A stretch of DNA of 64,000 bases from Pseudomonas guangdongensis (GCF_900105885.1 NZ_LT629780.1:744001-808000); one strand, 5' to 3'. Shown: positions 8,129-19,507, numbered from the stretch's first letter. The notes: a model not told the origin generated them from the letters alone. Translations and numbers: made by a program.

Positions 8129-9850
8129 TTAGAATTCTTCCCAGTCGTCGCTGGCGCTGGCCGTCTCGGCGGGACGCCTGGCCGGCGCACTGCCGGCAGC
8201 GGCGGCGCGCGCCTCGGGCGGACGCTTGAGGGGCTCGCTGCGCGGCGCCGCCGCGAGCGCAGGCTGCGGGCGACGCAGACGCTGCTCGTCGCGCAGGCGG
8301 AACACCGAAACCGCCTGTTCCAGACGCTGCGCCTGCTCGGCCAGCGAGGCCGAGGCAGCGGAGGCTTCCTGCACCAGGCTGGCGTTCTGCTGGGTCACCT
8401 GATCCATCTGCGCCACGGCGGTGTTGACCTGGCCGATGCCCTCGCTCTGCTCGTGGGAGGCGGCGGAGATCTCGTCGATGATGTCGGTGACCCGGCGCAC
8501 CGCGCCGACCACCTCGCCCATGGTCTTGCCGGCCTGCTCGACCAGCTTGGAGCCGTCCTGCACGCGGCGGGTCGACTCCTCGATCAGCGCCTTGATCTCG
8601 CGCGCCGCGTCGGCGCTGCGGCTGGCCAGGTTGCGCACCTCGCCGGCCACCACTGCAAAGCCGCGGCCCTGCTCGCCGGCCCGCGCCGCCTCCACCGAGG
8701 CGTTGAGGGCGAGGATGTTGGTCTGGAAGGCGATCGAGTCGATCACGTTGATGATGTTGGCGATGCGCTGCGAGCTGTCGTTGATGCCCTGCATGGTATC
8801 GACCACCTGATGCACCACTTCGCGGCCATGGTCGGCGGTGCTGGAGGCGTCGTTGGCCAGCGCGCTGGCCTGACGGGCGTTGTCGGCGTTCTGCTTCACC
8901 GTGGAGGTCAGCTCCTCCATGCTCGCCGCGGTCTCCTCCAGGGAGGCGGCCTGCTGCTCGGTGCGCGAGGACAGGTCGGCGTTGCCGGAGGCGATCTGCT
9001 GGGTGCCGACCAGGATCGAGCCGCTGCCTTCGCGCACGGTGCTGACGATCCCCGCCAGGCTTTCCTGCATGTCGCGCATGGCCTTGAGCAACTGGCCGAC
9101 TTCGTTCTGCGAGTTGACCTGGATGTTCTGCGACAGGTCGGCCTTGGCCAGCTGCTGCAGATAGCCGACCGCCTCGTTGACCGGACGCACCACCATGGCC
9201 AGCAGCACGAAGCGGATGCCCAGCAGCAGCAACAGCGCCGCGCCCAGGGCCAGGGCGCCGATCAGCGCGAAGCGCGCGACATTGTCCTGGTAGGCCTGCT
9301 GGCGCGCCTGGTAGTCCTTCTCGTTGGCCAGATAGAAGGCATCCAGAGCACGGTTGGTGGCCGGGCCGTACTGGGTCATCAGGGTGTCTTTCTGGCTCTC
9401 GTAGCCGGCCAGATCGTTGTCGCGCAGCGCCTTGACCATGCCGACCTGCATGTTCAGCGCCGTGCCGAAGGCCGCGGCGAAATCCTCGGCCAGGGTACGC
9501 AGGGCCGGATCCTCCAGCGGCGGCGCGGCCTTGAAGACGTCGAAGCGGTCCTGGGCGCGCTTGACGAAGTCCTCGGCCTCGGCCAGCAGGCCCGCCGCCT
9601 GCGCGGCATCGCCGGCCTGGACGCGTGCGGCATAGCTCTCCATGCGCAGGAAGGCGTTCAGACGCAGGATGTAGGCACGGTTCATCGAGTCGACCATCTG
9701 GATGTCGACGTTCTCGATATGCCGGATATCCTCATTGGCCATGCGGCTGCTGGCGAACCCCAGCGCGGCGATCATCAGGATCAGCAGCGCAAAACAGACC
9801 AATGTGGCGTTGAGCATCGCCCGGATGCTCAACCTGCGCAGAAACTCCAT
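8129..9850 (-). CDS. Methyl-accepting chemotaxis protein with four-helix-bundle sensor
   Basis: A 573-residue receptor. Membrane segment 1 at about 13-33 (TLVCFALLILMIAALGFA), a periplasmic helical region of roughly 155 residues rich in Ala/Arg/Asp as in Tar/Tsr-type (4HB) sensors, membrane segment 2 at about 193-217, a HAMP domain, and the signalling hairpin with tip [29 protein letters not shown]. The C-terminus ends D-D-W-E-E-F, fitting the x-W-x-x-F tether that docks CheR and CheB. It lies between cheB and cheY, where enterobacteria carry tar/tap. Ligand cannot be told from sequence. Confidence 0.95.
   Translation of the reverse strand: MEFLRRLSIRAMLNATLVCFALLILMIAALGFASSRMANEDIRHIENVDIQMVDSMNRAYILRLNAFLRMESYAARVQAGDAAQAAGLLAEAEDFVKRAQDRFDVFKAAPPLEDPALRTLAEDFAAAFGTALNMQVGMVKALRDNDLAGYESQKDTLMTQYGPATNRALDAFYLANEKDYQARQQAYQDNVARFALIGALALGAALLLLLGIRFVLLAMVVRPVNEAVGYLQQLAKADLSQNIQVNSQNEVGQLLKAMRDMQESLAGIVSTVREGSGSILVGTQQIASGNADLSSRTEQQAASLEETAASMEELTSTVKQNADNARQASALANDASSTADHGREVVHQVVDTMQGINDSSQRIANIINVIDSIAFQTNILALNASVEAARAGEQGRGFAVVAGEVRNLASRSADAAREIKALIEESTRRVQDGSKLVEQAGKTMGEVVGAVRRVTDIIDEISAASHEQSEGIGQVNTAVAQMDQVTQQNASLVQEASAASASLAEQAQRLEQAVSVFRLRDEQRLRRPQPALAAAPRSEPLKRPPEARAAAAGSAPARRPAETASASDDWEEF
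8655..8746 (-). repeat. Receptor-tip DNA repeat, copy 1 (identical to copy 2)
   Basis: A 92-bp stretch encoding the receptor signalling tip is base-for-base identical to 12453-12544 in the Aer-like gene. Two further diverged copies lie at about 14271-14362 (five differences by eye) and 15560-15651. Confidence 0.85.
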
Positions 9851-9874
9851 AAACCCCTCCCCGCTTGAAAACGA

Positions 9875-10945
9875 TCAGACTCGCTGTGCCCGCCCCGAGG
9901 CGACCACCTGTTTGAGAATGCGCTCGGCCATCTGGTCGAGCGACACCACTTCGCACGCCCCGCCGAGGGCGATGCCCTCGCGCGGCATGCCAAAGACCAC
10001 GCAACTGGCTTCGTCCTGGGCGAAGGTGAAGGCCCCCGCCTGACGCATTTCCAGCAAACCGCGGGCGCCATCCTTGCCCATGCCGGTCAACAGCACGCCC
10101 ACGGCGTTGCGTCCGGCGTTTTCCGCCGCCGAACGGAACAGCACGTCCACCGAAGGGCGGTGGCGATTGACCGGCGGCCCGTCATCCAGACGGGCGACAT
10201 AGTTGGCACCGCTGCGCACCAGCTTGAGGTGCGCGGTTCCCGGAGCGATGTAAGCGTGGCCGGGGAGGATACGTTCGCCGTCTTCGGCTTCCTTGACCGC
10301 GATGTTGCACAGGCGGTCGAGGCGCTCGGCGAAGGAGCGGGTGAAGCCGCCCGGCATGTGCTGGGCGATCAGGATCGCCGGGCTGTTGGCCGGCAGCGGT
10401 TCGAGCACCGCGCGGATCGCCTCGGTGCCGCCGGTGGAGGCGCCGATGATCACCAGCTTCTCGCTGGAAATCAGCGGCGCGCGCAGCGGCGCGGCCTTCG
10501 GCGCATCGGCGGCGGGCGCCTGGCGCGGAGCGCGCGGCCGCGAACGGGCGGCCTCGCGGATCTTCTCGGCGATCAGCTCGCTGTAGTCGAGCATGCCGTT
10601 GCGGATGCCGATCTGCGGCTTGGAGATGAAGTCCAGCGCCCCCAGCTCCAGCGCGCGCAGGGTCACTTCCGAGCCGGCCTGGGTCAGCGAGGAAACCATC
10701 AGCACCGGCATCGGCCGCAGGCGCATCAGCCGCTCGAGGAAGTCCAGACCGTCCATGCGCGGCATTTCCACATCGAGGGTCAGCACGTCGGGATTGTGCT
10801 GCTTGATCAGATCGCGCGCGACCAGCGGATCGGGAGCGACCGCCACCACTTCCATGTCACCCTGGGAGTTGATGATTTCGCTCAGCAGGTCACGGATCAG
10901 TGCCGAGTCGTCGACACACAGTACCTTGATCTTGGGGGTGCTCAC
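9875..10945 (-). CDS. cheB: Protein-glutamate methylesterase/glutaminase CheB
   Basis: A 356-residue CheB: receiver domain with acidic pair D12-D13 and phospho-acceptor D58 ([12 protein letters not shown]), a linker of about 35 residues rich in Pro/Ala/Arg, then the methylesterase domain with catalytic S170 (IGASTGG), H196 (AQHMPGGF) and D292 ([11 protein letters not shown]). It removes receptor methyl groups for adaptation. I chose the GTG at 10945 because AGGAG lies 7 bases upstream and the product begins [12 protein letters not shown]; an upstream ATG would add 19 Arg/Pro-rich residues without a ribosome site. Adjacent to cheR. Confidence 0.95.
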   Translation of the reverse strand: MSTPKIKVLCVDDSALIRDLLSEIINSQGDMEVVAVAPDPLVARDLIKQHNPDVLTLDVEMPRMDGLDFLERLMRLRPMPVLMVSSLTQAGSEVTLRALELGALDFISKPQIGIRNGMLDYSELIAEKIREAARSRPRAPRQAPAADAPKAAPLRAPLISSEKLVIIGASTGGTEAIRAVLEPLPANSPAILIAQHMPGGFTRSFAERLDRLCNIAVKEAEDGERILPGHAYIAPGTAHLKLVRSGANYVARLDDGPPVNRHRPSVDVLFRSAAENAGRNAVGVLLTGMGKDGARGLLEMRQAGAFTFAQDEASCVVFGMPREGIALGGACEVVSLDQMAERILKQVVASGRAQRV

Positions 10946-11042
10946 GGCATATCTCCTTTGCGGCAACCGCGCCGGCCTGGCGAGGCAGCGGGGCGGTTGC
11001 ATCCAGCGTCTGGCATATCAGGTCAATATCGGCGGCGCCGTC

Positions 11043-11927
11043 TCAGGCTTTAGCGCCCGGCGCCAGGGTGTAGACCGTCTGCCCGCGCAGCTTGAACTCG
11101 TCGGTCAGGTAGGTGAAGTTCTCCGAATGCCCGGTGATCAGCAGGCCGTCCGGCTTCATGTAGGGCACGAAGCGCTTGAGGATACGGGTCTGACTGGGCT
11201 TGTCGAAGTAGATCATGATGTTGCGGCAGAAGATCGCGTCGAACTGGCCGCTGACGTCCCAGCGCGGGGCGTGCAGGTTGAGCTGGCGAAAGTCCACCAT
11301 CCGCGCCAGTTCCGGGCGCACCCGGGCCAGGCCGATGCGCTCGCCGCTGCCCTTGAGGAAGAAGCGCTTGACCCGCTCCTCGCCGATCTCCAGCACCTGC
11401 TTGAGCGGGTAGACGCCGACCTTGGCCTTGGCCAGGGCATCGGTGTCGATGTCGGTGGCGATCACCTGGGACTGGCTGGCCACGCTCGCCGGCAGGCTCT
11501 CCAGCAGGGTCATGGCGATCGAGTAGGGTTCCTCGCCCGTGGAGGCGGCGGCGCACCAGATGCGCACCGGCTCGCTGCGCCCGGCGATGTGCTGGGCCAG
11601 CAGCGGGAAGTGGTGGGCTTCGCGGAAGAACGCGGTCAGGTTGGTGGTCAGCGCGTTGGTGAAGGCCTCCCACTCGCGCGCCGCCGGCTGGCGGGCCAGG
11701 CGGTCGAGATAGTCGCCGAAATGGCTGATGCCATGCAGGCGCAGGCGCTTGGCCAGACGGCTGTAGACCATCTCGCGCTTGTTGTCGGCCAGCACGATGC
11801 CGGCACGGTCGTAGATCAGCTGGCAGATGCGTGCAAAATCGGTATCGGTCAGCACCAGGTCGCGGCCGAGAATGCCGGCCGCACCGGGCAGGTCAGTATG
11901 CAACTGGCTGCTCAAAATGACTCCCAC
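11043..11927 (-). CDS. cheR: Chemoreceptor methyltransferase CheR
   Basis: A 294-residue protein with the helical N-terminal domain ([29 protein letters not shown]) and the SAM-binding domain ([20 protein letters not shown], then [11 protein letters not shown]). It methylates receptor glutamates. Three of the four receptors here end in an x-W-x-x-F pentapeptide, so tethered methylation is expected. Its start overlaps the end of the Aer-like gene by 16 bases, implying translational coupling. Confidence 0.97.
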   Translation of the reverse strand: MGVILSSQLHTDLPGAAGILGRDLVLTDTDFARICQLIYDRAGIVLADNKREMVYSRLAKRLRLHGISHFGDYLDRLARQPAAREWEAFTNALTTNLTAFFREAHHFPLLAQHIAGRSEPVRIWCAAASTGEEPYSIAMTLLESLPASVASQSQVIATDIDTDALAKAKVGVYPLKQVLEIGEERVKRFFLKGSGERIGLARVRPELARMVDFRQLNLHAPRWDVSGQFDAIFCRNIMIYFDKPSQTRILKRFVPYMKPDGLLITGHSENFTYLTDEFKLRGQTVYTLAPGAKA

Positions 11928-13675
11928 TCCTCGACGACCGGGACATCCCGGCGCGAGTCAGGCTTGCCCGAACTCCCTTTGGCGGACATCGCCGCAGGTC
12001 CTGTGTTGGGCATTCCCTTGCCGGTTGCCGCGACGGCCGGACGGCTCGCCTGTGGCGCACGCACCGCCGCCGGACGGGCGGCGGTTTCCTTGAGACGGAA
12101 GACGGAGATGGCCCGTTCGACCTCGGCGACCTGATCCTCCAGGCGCTTGGCAACCTGTGCGGCGCTCTGCACCAGTCCGGCGTTCTGCTGGGTGACATCG
12201 TCCATCTGCACCACGGCCTGGTTGACTTGGGCGATGCCGCTGCTCTGCTCGTCGGAGGCGGCGGCGATCTCGCCCATGATGTCGTTGACCCGCGTCACCG
12301 CGCCGACCACGCCATCGATGCTCTGCTCGGCGCGCCGCACCAGCTGGGCGCCCGACTCGATCTGCAGCGAGGAGCTGTCGATCAGGCTGCGGATCTCCTT
12401 GGCCGCCGCCGCCGAGCGGCTGGCCAGGTTGCGCACCTCGCTGGCCACCACGGCAAAGCCGCGGCCCTGCTCGCCGGCCCGCGCCGCCTCCACCGAGGCG
12501 TTGAGGGCGAGGATGTTGGTCTGGAAGGCGATCGAGTCGATCACATTGATGATTTCGGTCATCTTGCGCGAGGTAGCGGTGATCTCGCGCATGGTCTCGA
12601 CCACCTGGCTCATCACCGCCCCGCTGTCACGCACCGTGTCGGAGGCATCGCCGGACAGCTGGCTGGCCTGACGGGCGTTGCCGGCATTCTGCTGCACGGT
12701 GCCGGTCAGCTGCTCCATGCTCGCCGCGGTCTGCTGCAGGGACGCCGCCTGCTGCTCGGTACGCGAGGCCAGGTTCTCGTTGCCGCGGGCGATCTCGTGC
12801 GCCGAGTGGGCGAAGGTGTCGATGCTGCCGTTCACGTCGGCGGCGATGCTGGTCAGGCTCTTGCGCAGGGTGTCCAGCAGATGGGCCATGCGGCCCATCT
12901 CGTGCTCGCCGAAGTCCGGCAGCTCGGCACCGAGATTGCCGGCCGCCAGCTGGGCGGTGAAGTCCATCGAGGCGTGCAGCGGGCGCAGCACCGAGCGCAC
13001 GGTCGAGTAGCCGAGTCCGGCCAGCAGCAGCAGGCCGACCAGCACCAGGCCCAGCTGAGCCATCTGGTAGCTGCCATGGGCCGCAGCGCTCTCGGCCTGC
13101 ATGCCCAGGTAGCCGAGCAGCCCGCTGAGCAGCAGCAGGGCAACCGAGCTGCCGACCATCAGGGTCAGCCGCCCGCGCAGGGAGCCGAGCTTGCCGAGGC
13201 GCTCCAGCAGGCCGGGCAGACCGCGCTTGACCAGCCGGCCGCGGGCCAGCCCGAGGTTGCCGCCCTGTCCCGCCTGAATCGCCTGGTAGGCGGCGGCGGC
13301 GGTGTCGATGTCGCGCCGCGACGGCTTGACCCGCACCGAGGCATAGCCGGCCAGCTGACCATTCTCGTAGTAGGGCGTGACGTTGGCGTTGACCCAGTAG
13401 TGGTCGCCGTTCTTGCGACGGTTCTTGACGATGCCGTTCCAGCTCTGACCGCCCTGGATGGTCTGCCACAGGTTGGCGAACGCCACCGGCGGCATGTCGG
13501 GGTGGCGCACCAGGTTGTGGTTGGCGCCCATCAGCTCGGCATGGCTGTAACCGCTGACCTTGACGAACGCCGGATTGGCGTAGGTGATCCGCCCCTTGAG
13601 GTCGGTGCGCGAAATCAGGAAGTCGTCGTCCTGCAATTCGTACTCACGCTGGGTGACTGGCTGATTGTTGCGCAT
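11912..13675 (-). CDS. Aer-like PAS-domain energy/redox chemoreceptor
   Basis: A 587-residue receptor with a cytoplasmic N-terminal PAS domain (about 18-115) instead of a periplasmic sensor. R57, H58 and D60 in LVRHPDMP occupy the same numbers as the FAD-pocket residues of E. coli Aer. A membrane anchor of two hydrophobic stretches follows (about 168-190 and 202-225), then HAMP and a signalling hairpin. It ends V-E-E-W-E-S-F, a CheR-type tether that E. coli Aer lacks. Expected to sense redox state through FAD and steer aerotaxis. It overlaps cheR. Confidence 0.93.
   Translation of the reverse strand: MRNNQPVTQREYELQDDDFLISRTDLKGRITYANPAFVKVSGYSHAELMGANHNLVRHPDMPPVAFANLWQTIQGGQSWNGIVKNRRKNGDHYWVNANVTPYYENGQLAGYASVRVKPSRRDIDTAAAAYQAIQAGQGGNLGLARGRLVKRGLPGLLERLGKLGSLRGRLTLMVGSSVALLLLSGLLGYLGMQAESAAAHGSYQMAQLGLVLVGLLLLAGLGYSTVRSVLRPLHASMDFTAQLAAGNLGAELPDFGEHEMGRMAHLLDTLRKSLTSIAADVNGSIDTFAHSAHEIARGNENLASRTEQQAASLQQTAASMEQLTGTVQQNAGNARQASQLSGDASDTVRDSGAVMSQVVETMREITATSRKMTEIINVIDSIAFQTNILALNASVEAARAGEQGRGFAVVASEVRNLASRSAAAAKEIRSLIDSSSLQIESGAQLVRRAEQSIDGVVGAVTRVNDIMGEIAAASDEQSSGIAQVNQAVVQMDDVTQQNAGLVQSAAQVAKRLEDQVAEVERAISVFRLKETAARPAAVRAPQASRPAVAATGKGMPNTGPAAMSAKGSSGKPDSRRDVPVVEEWESF
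12453..12544 (-). repeat. Receptor-tip DNA repeat, copy 2 (identical to copy 1)
   Basis: All 92 bases match 8655-8746. Identity stops at both edges: GCACGG against GCACTG on one side and CACATT against CACGTT on the other. Confidence 0.85.
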
Positions 13676-13701
13676 GCAAAAACATTCTCCGAGGCATCTG
13701 G

Positions 13702-13730
13702 CGCCCGGAGGATTCGTATCGTTCCGGGCG
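13702..13730. other. Inverted repeat between two receptor genes
   Basis: CGCCCGGA (13702-13709) and TCCGGGCG (13723-13730) form an 8-bp perfect stem with a 13-base loop in the 66-base gap between the short-loop receptor and the Aer-like gene. No U-run on either strand, so it may modulate rather than terminate transcription. Confidence 0.4.
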
Positions 13731-13741
13731 GGGTATTGTTA

Positions 13742-15067
13742 TTAGAAGTCTTGCCAGTCGTCGTCCGTTTCGCGGCGGCTCGATTCCTTGCGAGCGGGAG
13801 TGGTGGGCTGGCGGGCGACGCTGCGCTCGGCGCTCTCGAACTGCGTCTGCGCCCAGGACTTGGCCGCGGCAGCCGGGGAGCGGCCGGCAGCCTGTTCGAA
13901 CTCGGCCAGCACGCGGAACCCCTCCACGGCCTGGCGCAGGCGGTTGGCCTCACCGACCAGATCGGCTGCCGAACGACTGGCTTCCTGCACCAGGTTGGCG
14001 TTCTGCTGGGTCACCACGTCCATCTGGGTGACGGCTTGATTGACCAGGGCGATGCCGCTGCTCTGCTCCTGGGAGGCGGCGGCGATCTCGTCCATGATGT
14101 CGGCGACCTTCTGTACCGAGTCGACGATTTCCTGCATGGAGCTGCCCGCTTGGGCGACCAGCTTGCTGCCGGCATCGACCCGCTCGACCGAGGCGTTGAT
14201 CAGCGCGCGGATCTCCTGCGAGGCCTGCGCACTGCGGCTGGCCAGGCTGCGCACCTCGCCGGCGACCACGGCAAAACCACGCCCCTGCTCGCCGGCCCGC
14301 GCCGCCTCCACCGAGGCGTTGAGGGCGAGAATGTTGGTCTGGAAGGCGATCGAGTCGATCAGCTTGATGATCTCGGCGACCTTCTGCGAGCTGCTGCTGA
14401 TCTCGCCCATGGTGCTGACCACCTCGCCGACCACCTCGCCGCCGCGCTTGGCGGCCTGCGCCGCGCTGTCGGCCAGGCTGCTGGCCTGGCGTGCGTTGTC
14501 GGCGTTCTGCCCGACGGTGGAGGTCAGCTCCTCCATGCTCGATGCGGTGTCCTCCAGGGAGCTGGCCTGCTGCACGGTGCGGGTCGACAGGCTGCTGTTG
14601 CCGTCGGCGATTTCCTGCGCGCCGTCGCGGATCAGCTGGCTGCTGTGACGCACCGTACCGACGGTTTCCGACAGGCGCTGCTGGATGTGCGCCAGGCCGG
14701 CGAACAGCTTGCCGATCTCGTTGGTGCTGCGCACCTCGATGCGCCCGGCCAGGTCGCCGGCGGCGATCTGCTCGCAATGCTCGACCACCCGCTGCAGCGG
14801 CCGGATCACGTTCACCGACACCCCCCAGAGCACACCGACCACGGTCGCTGCGGTGCCCAGCAGGATCAGGCCGATCGCCCAGCGCACCAGCGTGGCGAAC
14901 TCGGCGAAGTTCTGCAGCTGCACACCGCCGGCCCGCAGGGCCTGCTCGGCATGGTTGATGCTGTAGAGGTTCAGGGCGCTCGACACGGCCAGCAGCACCG
15001 CGAAAGTCGCCAAAACCAGAGCCCAGCTCACGCGCACTGTCATGTTGTCGATCAGTTTCATGCCCAA
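13742..15067 (-). CDS. Methyl-accepting chemotaxis protein with almost no periplasmic domain
   Basis: A 441-residue receptor. Membrane segment 1 (about 14-35) and segment 2 (about 60-83) are separated by only about 25 residues ([16 protein letters not shown] and a little more), far too short for a Cache or four-helix sensor. HAMP follows ([23 protein letters not shown]), then a complete signalling hairpin with tip [22 protein letters not shown]. The C-terminus ends D-D-D-W-Q-D-F, a CheR-tether-type pentapeptide. It could sense through the membrane or HAMP, or act as a helper receptor within arrays. It lies 38 bases downstream of the sCache receptor gene. Confidence 0.93.
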   Translation of the reverse strand: MGMKLIDNMTVRVSWALVLATFAVLLAVSSALNLYSINHAEQALRAGGVQLQNFAEFATLVRWAIGLILLGTAATVVGVLWGVSVNVIRPLQRVVEHCEQIAAGDLAGRIEVRSTNEIGKLFAGLAHIQQRLSETVGTVRHSSQLIRDGAQEIADGNSSLSTRTVQQASSLEDTASSMEELTSTVGQNADNARQASSLADSAAQAAKRGGEVVGEVVSTMGEISSSSQKVAEIIKLIDSIAFQTNILALNASVEAARAGEQGRGFAVVAGEVRSLASRSAQASQEIRALINASVERVDAGSKLVAQAGSSMQEIVDSVQKVADIMDEIAAASQEQSSGIALVNQAVTQMDVVTQQNANLVQEASRSAADLVGEANRLRQAVEGFRVLAEFEQAAGRSPAAAAKSWAQTQFESAERSVARQPTTPARKESSRRETDDDWQDF

Positions 15068-15105
15068 CTCCCTGCCTAGTCTGTCTGCCGCTGTCGCCTC
15101 ACGAA

Positions 15106-16740
15106 TCAGCTGAAGCTGGTTTCGAAACGCTGCTCGCCCGCCCGCGGCGCCGGCACCTGTCGAGGCTCCTGCGCCGGTGCGTGGCGGGCGCTCTCGTCGG
15201 TGACGAAGTGCGCAACGTGCTCGCGCAGCTCGTCGCTCTGCTGGCTCAGGCGCTTCGAGGATTGTGCGCTGTCATGCACCAGACCGGCATTGCGCTGGGT
15301 CATCTGGTCCATTTCCGCCACGGCCACGTTGACCTGCTCGATACCGTTGCTCTGCTCGCTGGAGGCCGAGGAAATCTCGCTGATCAGGGTATTCAGGCGG
15401 GCCATGTCGCTGACCACGCCCTGGATGATCTCGCCGGTTTCGCGCACACGCTGGTTGCCGGCACGCACCTGGTCGCCGGCACCGTTGATCAGGTCCTTGA
15501 TCTCGTGAGCGGCCTCGGCACTGCGGCTGGCCAGCTTGCGCACCTCGCCGGCCACCACGGCGAAGCCGCGGCCCTGCTCGCCGGCCCGCGCCGCTTCCAC
15601 CGAGGCGTTGAGAGCGAGGATGTTGGTCTGGAAAGCGATCGAGTCGATGGTGTCGACGATGCTGGCCATCTGGCTGGCGCTGTTCTGGATCGCGTTCATG
15701 CTCGACACCACCTGCTCCATCGAGCTGCCGCCCTGACGGGCGTTCACCGCGCAGCTTTCCGCCAGACTGCGTGCCTGGTCGGCGTTCTCGGCATTCTGCT
15801 TGACCGTGGAGGTCAGCTCTTCCATGGTCGAGGCGGTCTCGGCCAGGGCCGCGGCCTGCTGTTCGGTGCGCGAGGCCAGTTCGGTGTTGCCGGCGCTGAT
15901 GGTCAGCGCCGCGGTGTTCACCTCGTCGGCACTGCGCTGAATCTCGCCGACGATATTCGACAGCTGCTCGCACATGCGCGCGATAGCGGCCAGCAAGCTG
16001 CTGTCGTCGCCCGGACGCAGGCGCGGCCGGACGGTCAGGTCGCCCTCGGCGATCTGCTTGACCACCCGCGCGGCATAGCGCGGGTCGCCCCCCAGGCTGC
16101 GGCTCAGGTCGCGACTGACCCAGCCCATCATCAGGGTCAGCAGGGAGCCGATCACCATCAGGGCCAGCAGGGTGCGCAGCAGCTCGGCGTAGAAGGCCTT
16201 GTCGATGTCGGCGACGTACACGCCGGTGCCGATGTACCAGCCCCAGGCGTCGAAGCGCTTGATGTAGGAGCGCTTGGGCTCGGGCTCGCCGCTCGCCGCG
16301 TGCTTCCAGTGATAGTCGACGAAGGCCTGGCCATTGGCGGCGTTGGCGGCGTCGAGGAACTCGCGGAACAGCAGACGGCCGTCGATGTCCTTGTAGTCTT
16401 CCAGCGGAGTGCCGCTGGTGATGGTCGGGTGGCTGACGTTGTAGAGATCCTGGTCGAAGACGAAGAAGTAGCCGCGACCTTCGTCGTAGCGCATGGACTT
16501 GAGCAGCTCGCCCGCGTACAGCTGGCCGGCATCCAGCGTCATGCCGCCGCGTTCCACCTGAGCGGCCACGTCGCTGAGCATCGACACCACGATGGCGGTT
16601 TGCTCGCGGGCCTTGTTCTGGCGCTCTTCGGTCATGACCGTGCGGGTGCTCCAGGCGCCCCATGCGGCGATCAGCAGCATGGCGATCCAGGCGGCGACCA
16701 GGGAGCCCCACAGTTTCTGGTTGGTAGTCAGGTTACGCAT
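15106..16740 (-). CDS. Methyl-accepting chemotaxis protein with single-Cache sensor
   Basis: A 544-residue receptor. Membrane segment 1 at about 11-30, then a periplasmic single-Cache (sCache_2-type) domain at roughly 35-185 with [35 protein letters not shown] and the hallmark [15 protein letters not shown] near its end, membrane segment 2 (about 192-212), HAMP, and signalling hairpin. Unlike its three neighbours it ends F-E-T-S-F-S, with no W-x-x-F tether. Such Cache domains often bind small carboxylates; the ligand here is unknown. It has its own sigma-28 promoter at 16817-16843. Confidence 0.95.
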   Translation of the reverse strand: MRNLTTNQKLWGSLVAAWIAMLLIAAWGAWSTRTVMTEERQNKAREQTAIVVSMLSDVAAQVERGGMTLDAGQLYAGELLKSMRYDEGRGYFFVFDQDLYNVSHPTITSGTPLEDYKDIDGRLLFREFLDAANAANGQAFVDYHWKHAASGEPEPKRSYIKRFDAWGWYIGTGVYVADIDKAFYAELLRTLLALMVIGSLLTLMMGWVSRDLSRSLGGDPRYAARVVKQIAEGDLTVRPRLRPGDDSSLLAAIARMCEQLSNIVGEIQRSADEVNTAALTISAGNTELASRTEQQAAALAETASTMEELTSTVKQNAENADQARSLAESCAVNARQGGSSMEQVVSSMNAIQNSASQMASIVDTIDSIAFQTNILALNASVEAARAGEQGRGFAVVAGEVRKLASRSAEAAHEIKDLINGAGDQVRAGNQRVRETGEIIQGVVSDMARLNTLISEISSASSEQSNGIEQVNVAVAEMDQMTQRNAGLVHDSAQSSKRLSQQSDELREHVAHFVTDESARHAPAQEPRQVPAPRAGEQRFETSFS

Positions 16741-16816
16741 ATCACGCCCTTCGCGGGTTGCTTGTTATGTATCAGGCAGGTCTGTCGCCCACCTTGACGC
16801 CAATTTATCGTCTTAG

Positions 16817-16843
16817 CTATCGGCACGGCACGCCCGGACTTGA
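16817..16843 (-). promoter_or_regulatory. Sigma-28 (FliA) promoter of the sCache receptor gene
   Basis: On the minus strand TCAAGTCC, 11 bases, GCCGATAG; the consensus as I know it is TAAAGTTT-N11-GCCGATAA. It lies about 75 bases upstream of the receptor ATG, in the gap after cheW. Confidence 0.88.
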
Positions 16844-16889
16844 ATCGAACGGCCGCCACACCCCCGTGCAGCGACCGCGAGCGCGGCAC

Positions 16890-17390
16890 TCAGAGCGCGG
16901 CGCGTTCGACCAGGGCCAGCTCTTCGCTGTTGAGCAGCTTCTCGATATCGACCAGCACCAGCATGCGTTCGCCGATGCTGGCCAGGCCGCTGAGGTAGTC
17001 GGAGGACAGCGACAGGCTGAACTCCGGGGCCGGCTTGATCTGCTCGGGGGTCAGGGTCATCACGTCGGACACGCCATCGACCACCACGCCGACGATGCGG
17101 CTGCCGACATTGACCACGATGACCACGGTCTGCCCGCCGTACTCGACGCTGGGCAGGTTGAACTTGATGCGCAGATCGACGATCGGCACGATCACACCGC
17201 GCAGGTTGGTCACCCCCTTGATGAAGTCGGGCGTGTTGGCGATCCGCGTGACGTTCTCGTAGCCGCGGATTTCCTGGGCCTTGAGGATATCGATGGCGTA
17301 CTCCTCGCTGCCCAGGGAGAACACCAGGTACTCGCGGCTCTGGCCATCGGCGACGGCAGCGGCCAGGCCGGATTGATTCAGGTTGGTCAT
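16890..17390 (-). CDS. cheW: Chemotaxis coupling protein CheW
   Basis: A 166-residue single CheW domain linking receptors to CheA. Recognisable blocks are [48 protein letters not shown] and [11 protein letters not shown]. The ATG overlaps the cheA stop as ATGA. Size and motifs are those of enteric CheW. Confidence 0.98.
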   Translation of the reverse strand: MTNLNQSGLAAAVADGQSREYLVFSLGSEEYAIDILKAQEIRGYENVTRIANTPDFIKGVTNLRGVIVPIVDLRIKFNLPSVEYGGQTVVIVVNVGSRIVGVVVDGVSDVMTLTPEQIKPAPEFSLSLSSDYLSGLASIGERMLVLVDIEKLLNSEELALVERAAL

Positions 17391-19507
17391 GACAACATCA
17401 TCTCCTGTACGGACGGTGCTGCGGCCCGCGACGGCTGCACAGCGGGTTGACTACGGCTGAGACGGTACAGATCGGCAATGTCGAGAATCAGCGCGACGCT
17501 GCCATCGCCGAGGATGGTCGCCGCGGAAACCCCCGGCACCTTGCGATAGTTGGTTTCCAGGTTCTTCACCACCACCTGCTGCTGACCGATCAGGTCGTCG
17601 ACCAGCAGCGCATAGCGGCGGCCCTCGCCCTGGACGATCACCGCGATGCACTCGGTCGGTTCGGTGCGCGCATCGACGATGCCGAATACCTGATGCAGGG
17701 CGACCAGCGGCAGGTACTCTTCGCGCACCTTGAGCAGCTGGTCGGTGCCGGCCATCGAGTAGATGTCGTCGCTGCGCGGCTGCAGCGATTCGATCACCGC
17801 GTTGAGCGGCAGGATGAAGATCTCGTCGGCGGCGCGGATCGACATGCCGTCGAGAATCGCCAGGGTCAGCGGCAGGACGATGCGGGTGGTGGTGCCCTGC
17901 CCCTTGCGCGAGAGGATCTGCACATGGCCGCCGAGCGACTGGATGTTACGCTTGACCACATCCATGCCCACGCCACGCCCGGACACATCGGTGACCTTCT
18001 CGGCGGTGGAGAAGCCGGGGGCGAAGATCAGTTGGAACACCTCGTCGTCGGACATGCTGTCGGATACCGCCAGGCCGTTGCTGCGTGCCTTGGCCAGCAG
18101 CTTGTCGCGGTCCAGACCGGCGCCGTCGTCGATCACGTCGATGAGGATGTTGCCGCCCTGATGCTGGGCGGACAGGGTCAGACGGCCGGTGCGCGGCTTG
18201 CCGGCCGCCTCGCGGGCCTCCGGCAACTCGATGCCGTGGTCGAGGCTGTTGCGCACCAGGTGGTTGAGCGGATCGATGATGCGCTCGACCAGACTCTTGT
18301 CCAGTTCGGTGGACTTGCCGACGGTGATCAGCTCGACGTCCTTGCCCAGCTTGGCGGCGGTATCGCGCACCTGGCGGGGGAAGCGGCTGAACACGAAATC
18401 CATCGGCACCATGCGGATCGACATCACAGCTTCCTGCAGGTCGCGGGCATTGCGCTGCAGCAGGCTCATGCCGTTGACCAGCTCGCTGTGCACCGCGCCG
18501 TCGAGCTGGCTGACCGACTGGTCGAGCATCGACTGGGTGATCACCAGCTCGCCGACCAGGTTGATGATCTGGTCGACCTTGTCCACCGGCACACGCAGGC
18601 TGCTCGATTCGGCACTGGCCGCCGGCTTGCTCTCGGCGCGCGGCGCGGCGGGCTTGGCGGCGGGCGCCGGAGCGGGAGCCGCAACCGGTGCGGGCGCCGC
18701 AGCGACCGGCGGCGCAGCGGGCGCGGCGGCAGGAGCGGCCGGTGCGGCCGGTGCGGCCACGGGCGCCGGCGCCGCACTTGCGCCGATGCCCAGCACGCAG
18801 ATTTCCAGCTGCTCGGGCTCGACCACGAAGCACAGTACCGCCTCGATGTCGTCGGCATCCTCGCCGCTCAGCAGCTCGACCTCGTAGCGCTGTTCGTTTC
18901 CGGACTCCTTGAGGATGCGGCCGAACTGCTTGAGCTCCTCGACCAGCAGGGCGCGGTCCTTCTCGCCGACGCCGAGCAGCGCGACGCACAGGCGGGCGCC
19001 TTCCTCGGCCGGGGCGCTGTCGGCCGCCGACGTTTCCACGGGGGCCTCGACGACCGGCTTTTCGACGGCAGGCGGTGCAGCGGGCTTGGCGGCGGCAGGC
19101 GCGGCGGCACTCGCGCCGCCGATTTCGTCCAGCGCCAGCTGCTGCAGGGTTTGGCAAATGCGCGCAAAGGCCTCCGCATCAGGCTCGGCGCTATTGCGAT
19201 AGGCGTCCAGCTGATCTTGCAGCATGTCCTTGGTTTCCAGAAAGAGGTCGACGATGTCGCGACGCAGCGTCAGCTCGCCGCGGCGCAGGTGATCGAGCAG
19301 GTTCTCGAAAATATGTGTGGTCTTTTGCAGCACATCGAAGCCGAACGTGCCGGCCCCGCCCTTGATCGAGTGGGCGGCACGAAAGATGGCATTGAGCTGC
19401 TCGATATCCGGAGCGTCGATATCGAGCTCCAGCAGATGACGCTCCATATCTTCCAGAAGTTCTGCGGCCTCTTCGAAGAAGGTGTCGTAGAAATCGGTGA
19501 TATCCAT
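17387..19507 (-). CDS. cheA: Chemotaxis histidine kinase CheA
   Basis: A 706-residue kinase: P1 phosphotransfer domain (1-105) with phospho-acceptor H46 in [14 protein letters not shown]; a P2-like CheY/CheB-docking domain (about 171-240); a 60-residue Ala/Pro linker (243-300); P3 dimerisation helices (about 303-370); the P4 ATPase with N box [14 protein letters not shown] (near 414) and glycine boxes DDGAGLD and [10 protein letters not shown]; and P5, the CheW-like domain (about 565-700). It autophosphorylates under receptor control and feeds CheY and CheB. It starts 23 bases after motB and is coupled to cheW. Confidence 0.98.
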   Translation of the reverse strand: MDITDFYDTFFEEAAELLEDMERHLLELDIDAPDIEQLNAIFRAAHSIKGGAGTFGFDVLQKTTHIFENLLDHLRRGELTLRRDIVDLFLETKDMLQDQLDAYRNSAEPDAEAFARICQTLQQLALDEIGGASAAAPAAAKPAAPPAVEKPVVEAPVETSAADSAPAEEGARLCVALLGVGEKDRALLVEELKQFGRILKESGNEQRYEVELLSGEDADDIEAVLCFVVEPEQLEICVLGIGASAAPAPVAAPAAPAAPAAAPAAPPVAAAPAPVAAPAPAPAAKPAAPRAESKPAASAESSSLRVPVDKVDQIINLVGELVITQSMLDQSVSQLDGAVHSELVNGMSLLQRNARDLQEAVMSIRMVPMDFVFSRFPRQVRDTAAKLGKDVELITVGKSTELDKSLVERIIDPLNHLVRNSLDHGIELPEAREAAGKPRTGRLTLSAQHQGGNILIDVIDDGAGLDRDKLLAKARSNGLAVSDSMSDDEVFQLIFAPGFSTAEKVTDVSGRGVGMDVVKRNIQSLGGHVQILSRKGQGTTTRIVLPLTLAILDGMSIRAADEIFILPLNAVIESLQPRSDDIYSMAGTDQLLKVREEYLPLVALHQVFGIVDARTEPTECIAVIVQGEGRRYALLVDDLIGQQQVVVKNLETNYRKVPGVSAATILGDGSVALILDIADLYRLSRSQPAVQPSRAAAPSVQEMMLS

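Noticed and set aside
12227..15079. A 950-codon plus-strand frame opposite two chemoreceptor genes
   Set aside because: Contains repeated blocks only because the receptor genes on the other strand are alike; no protein family features.
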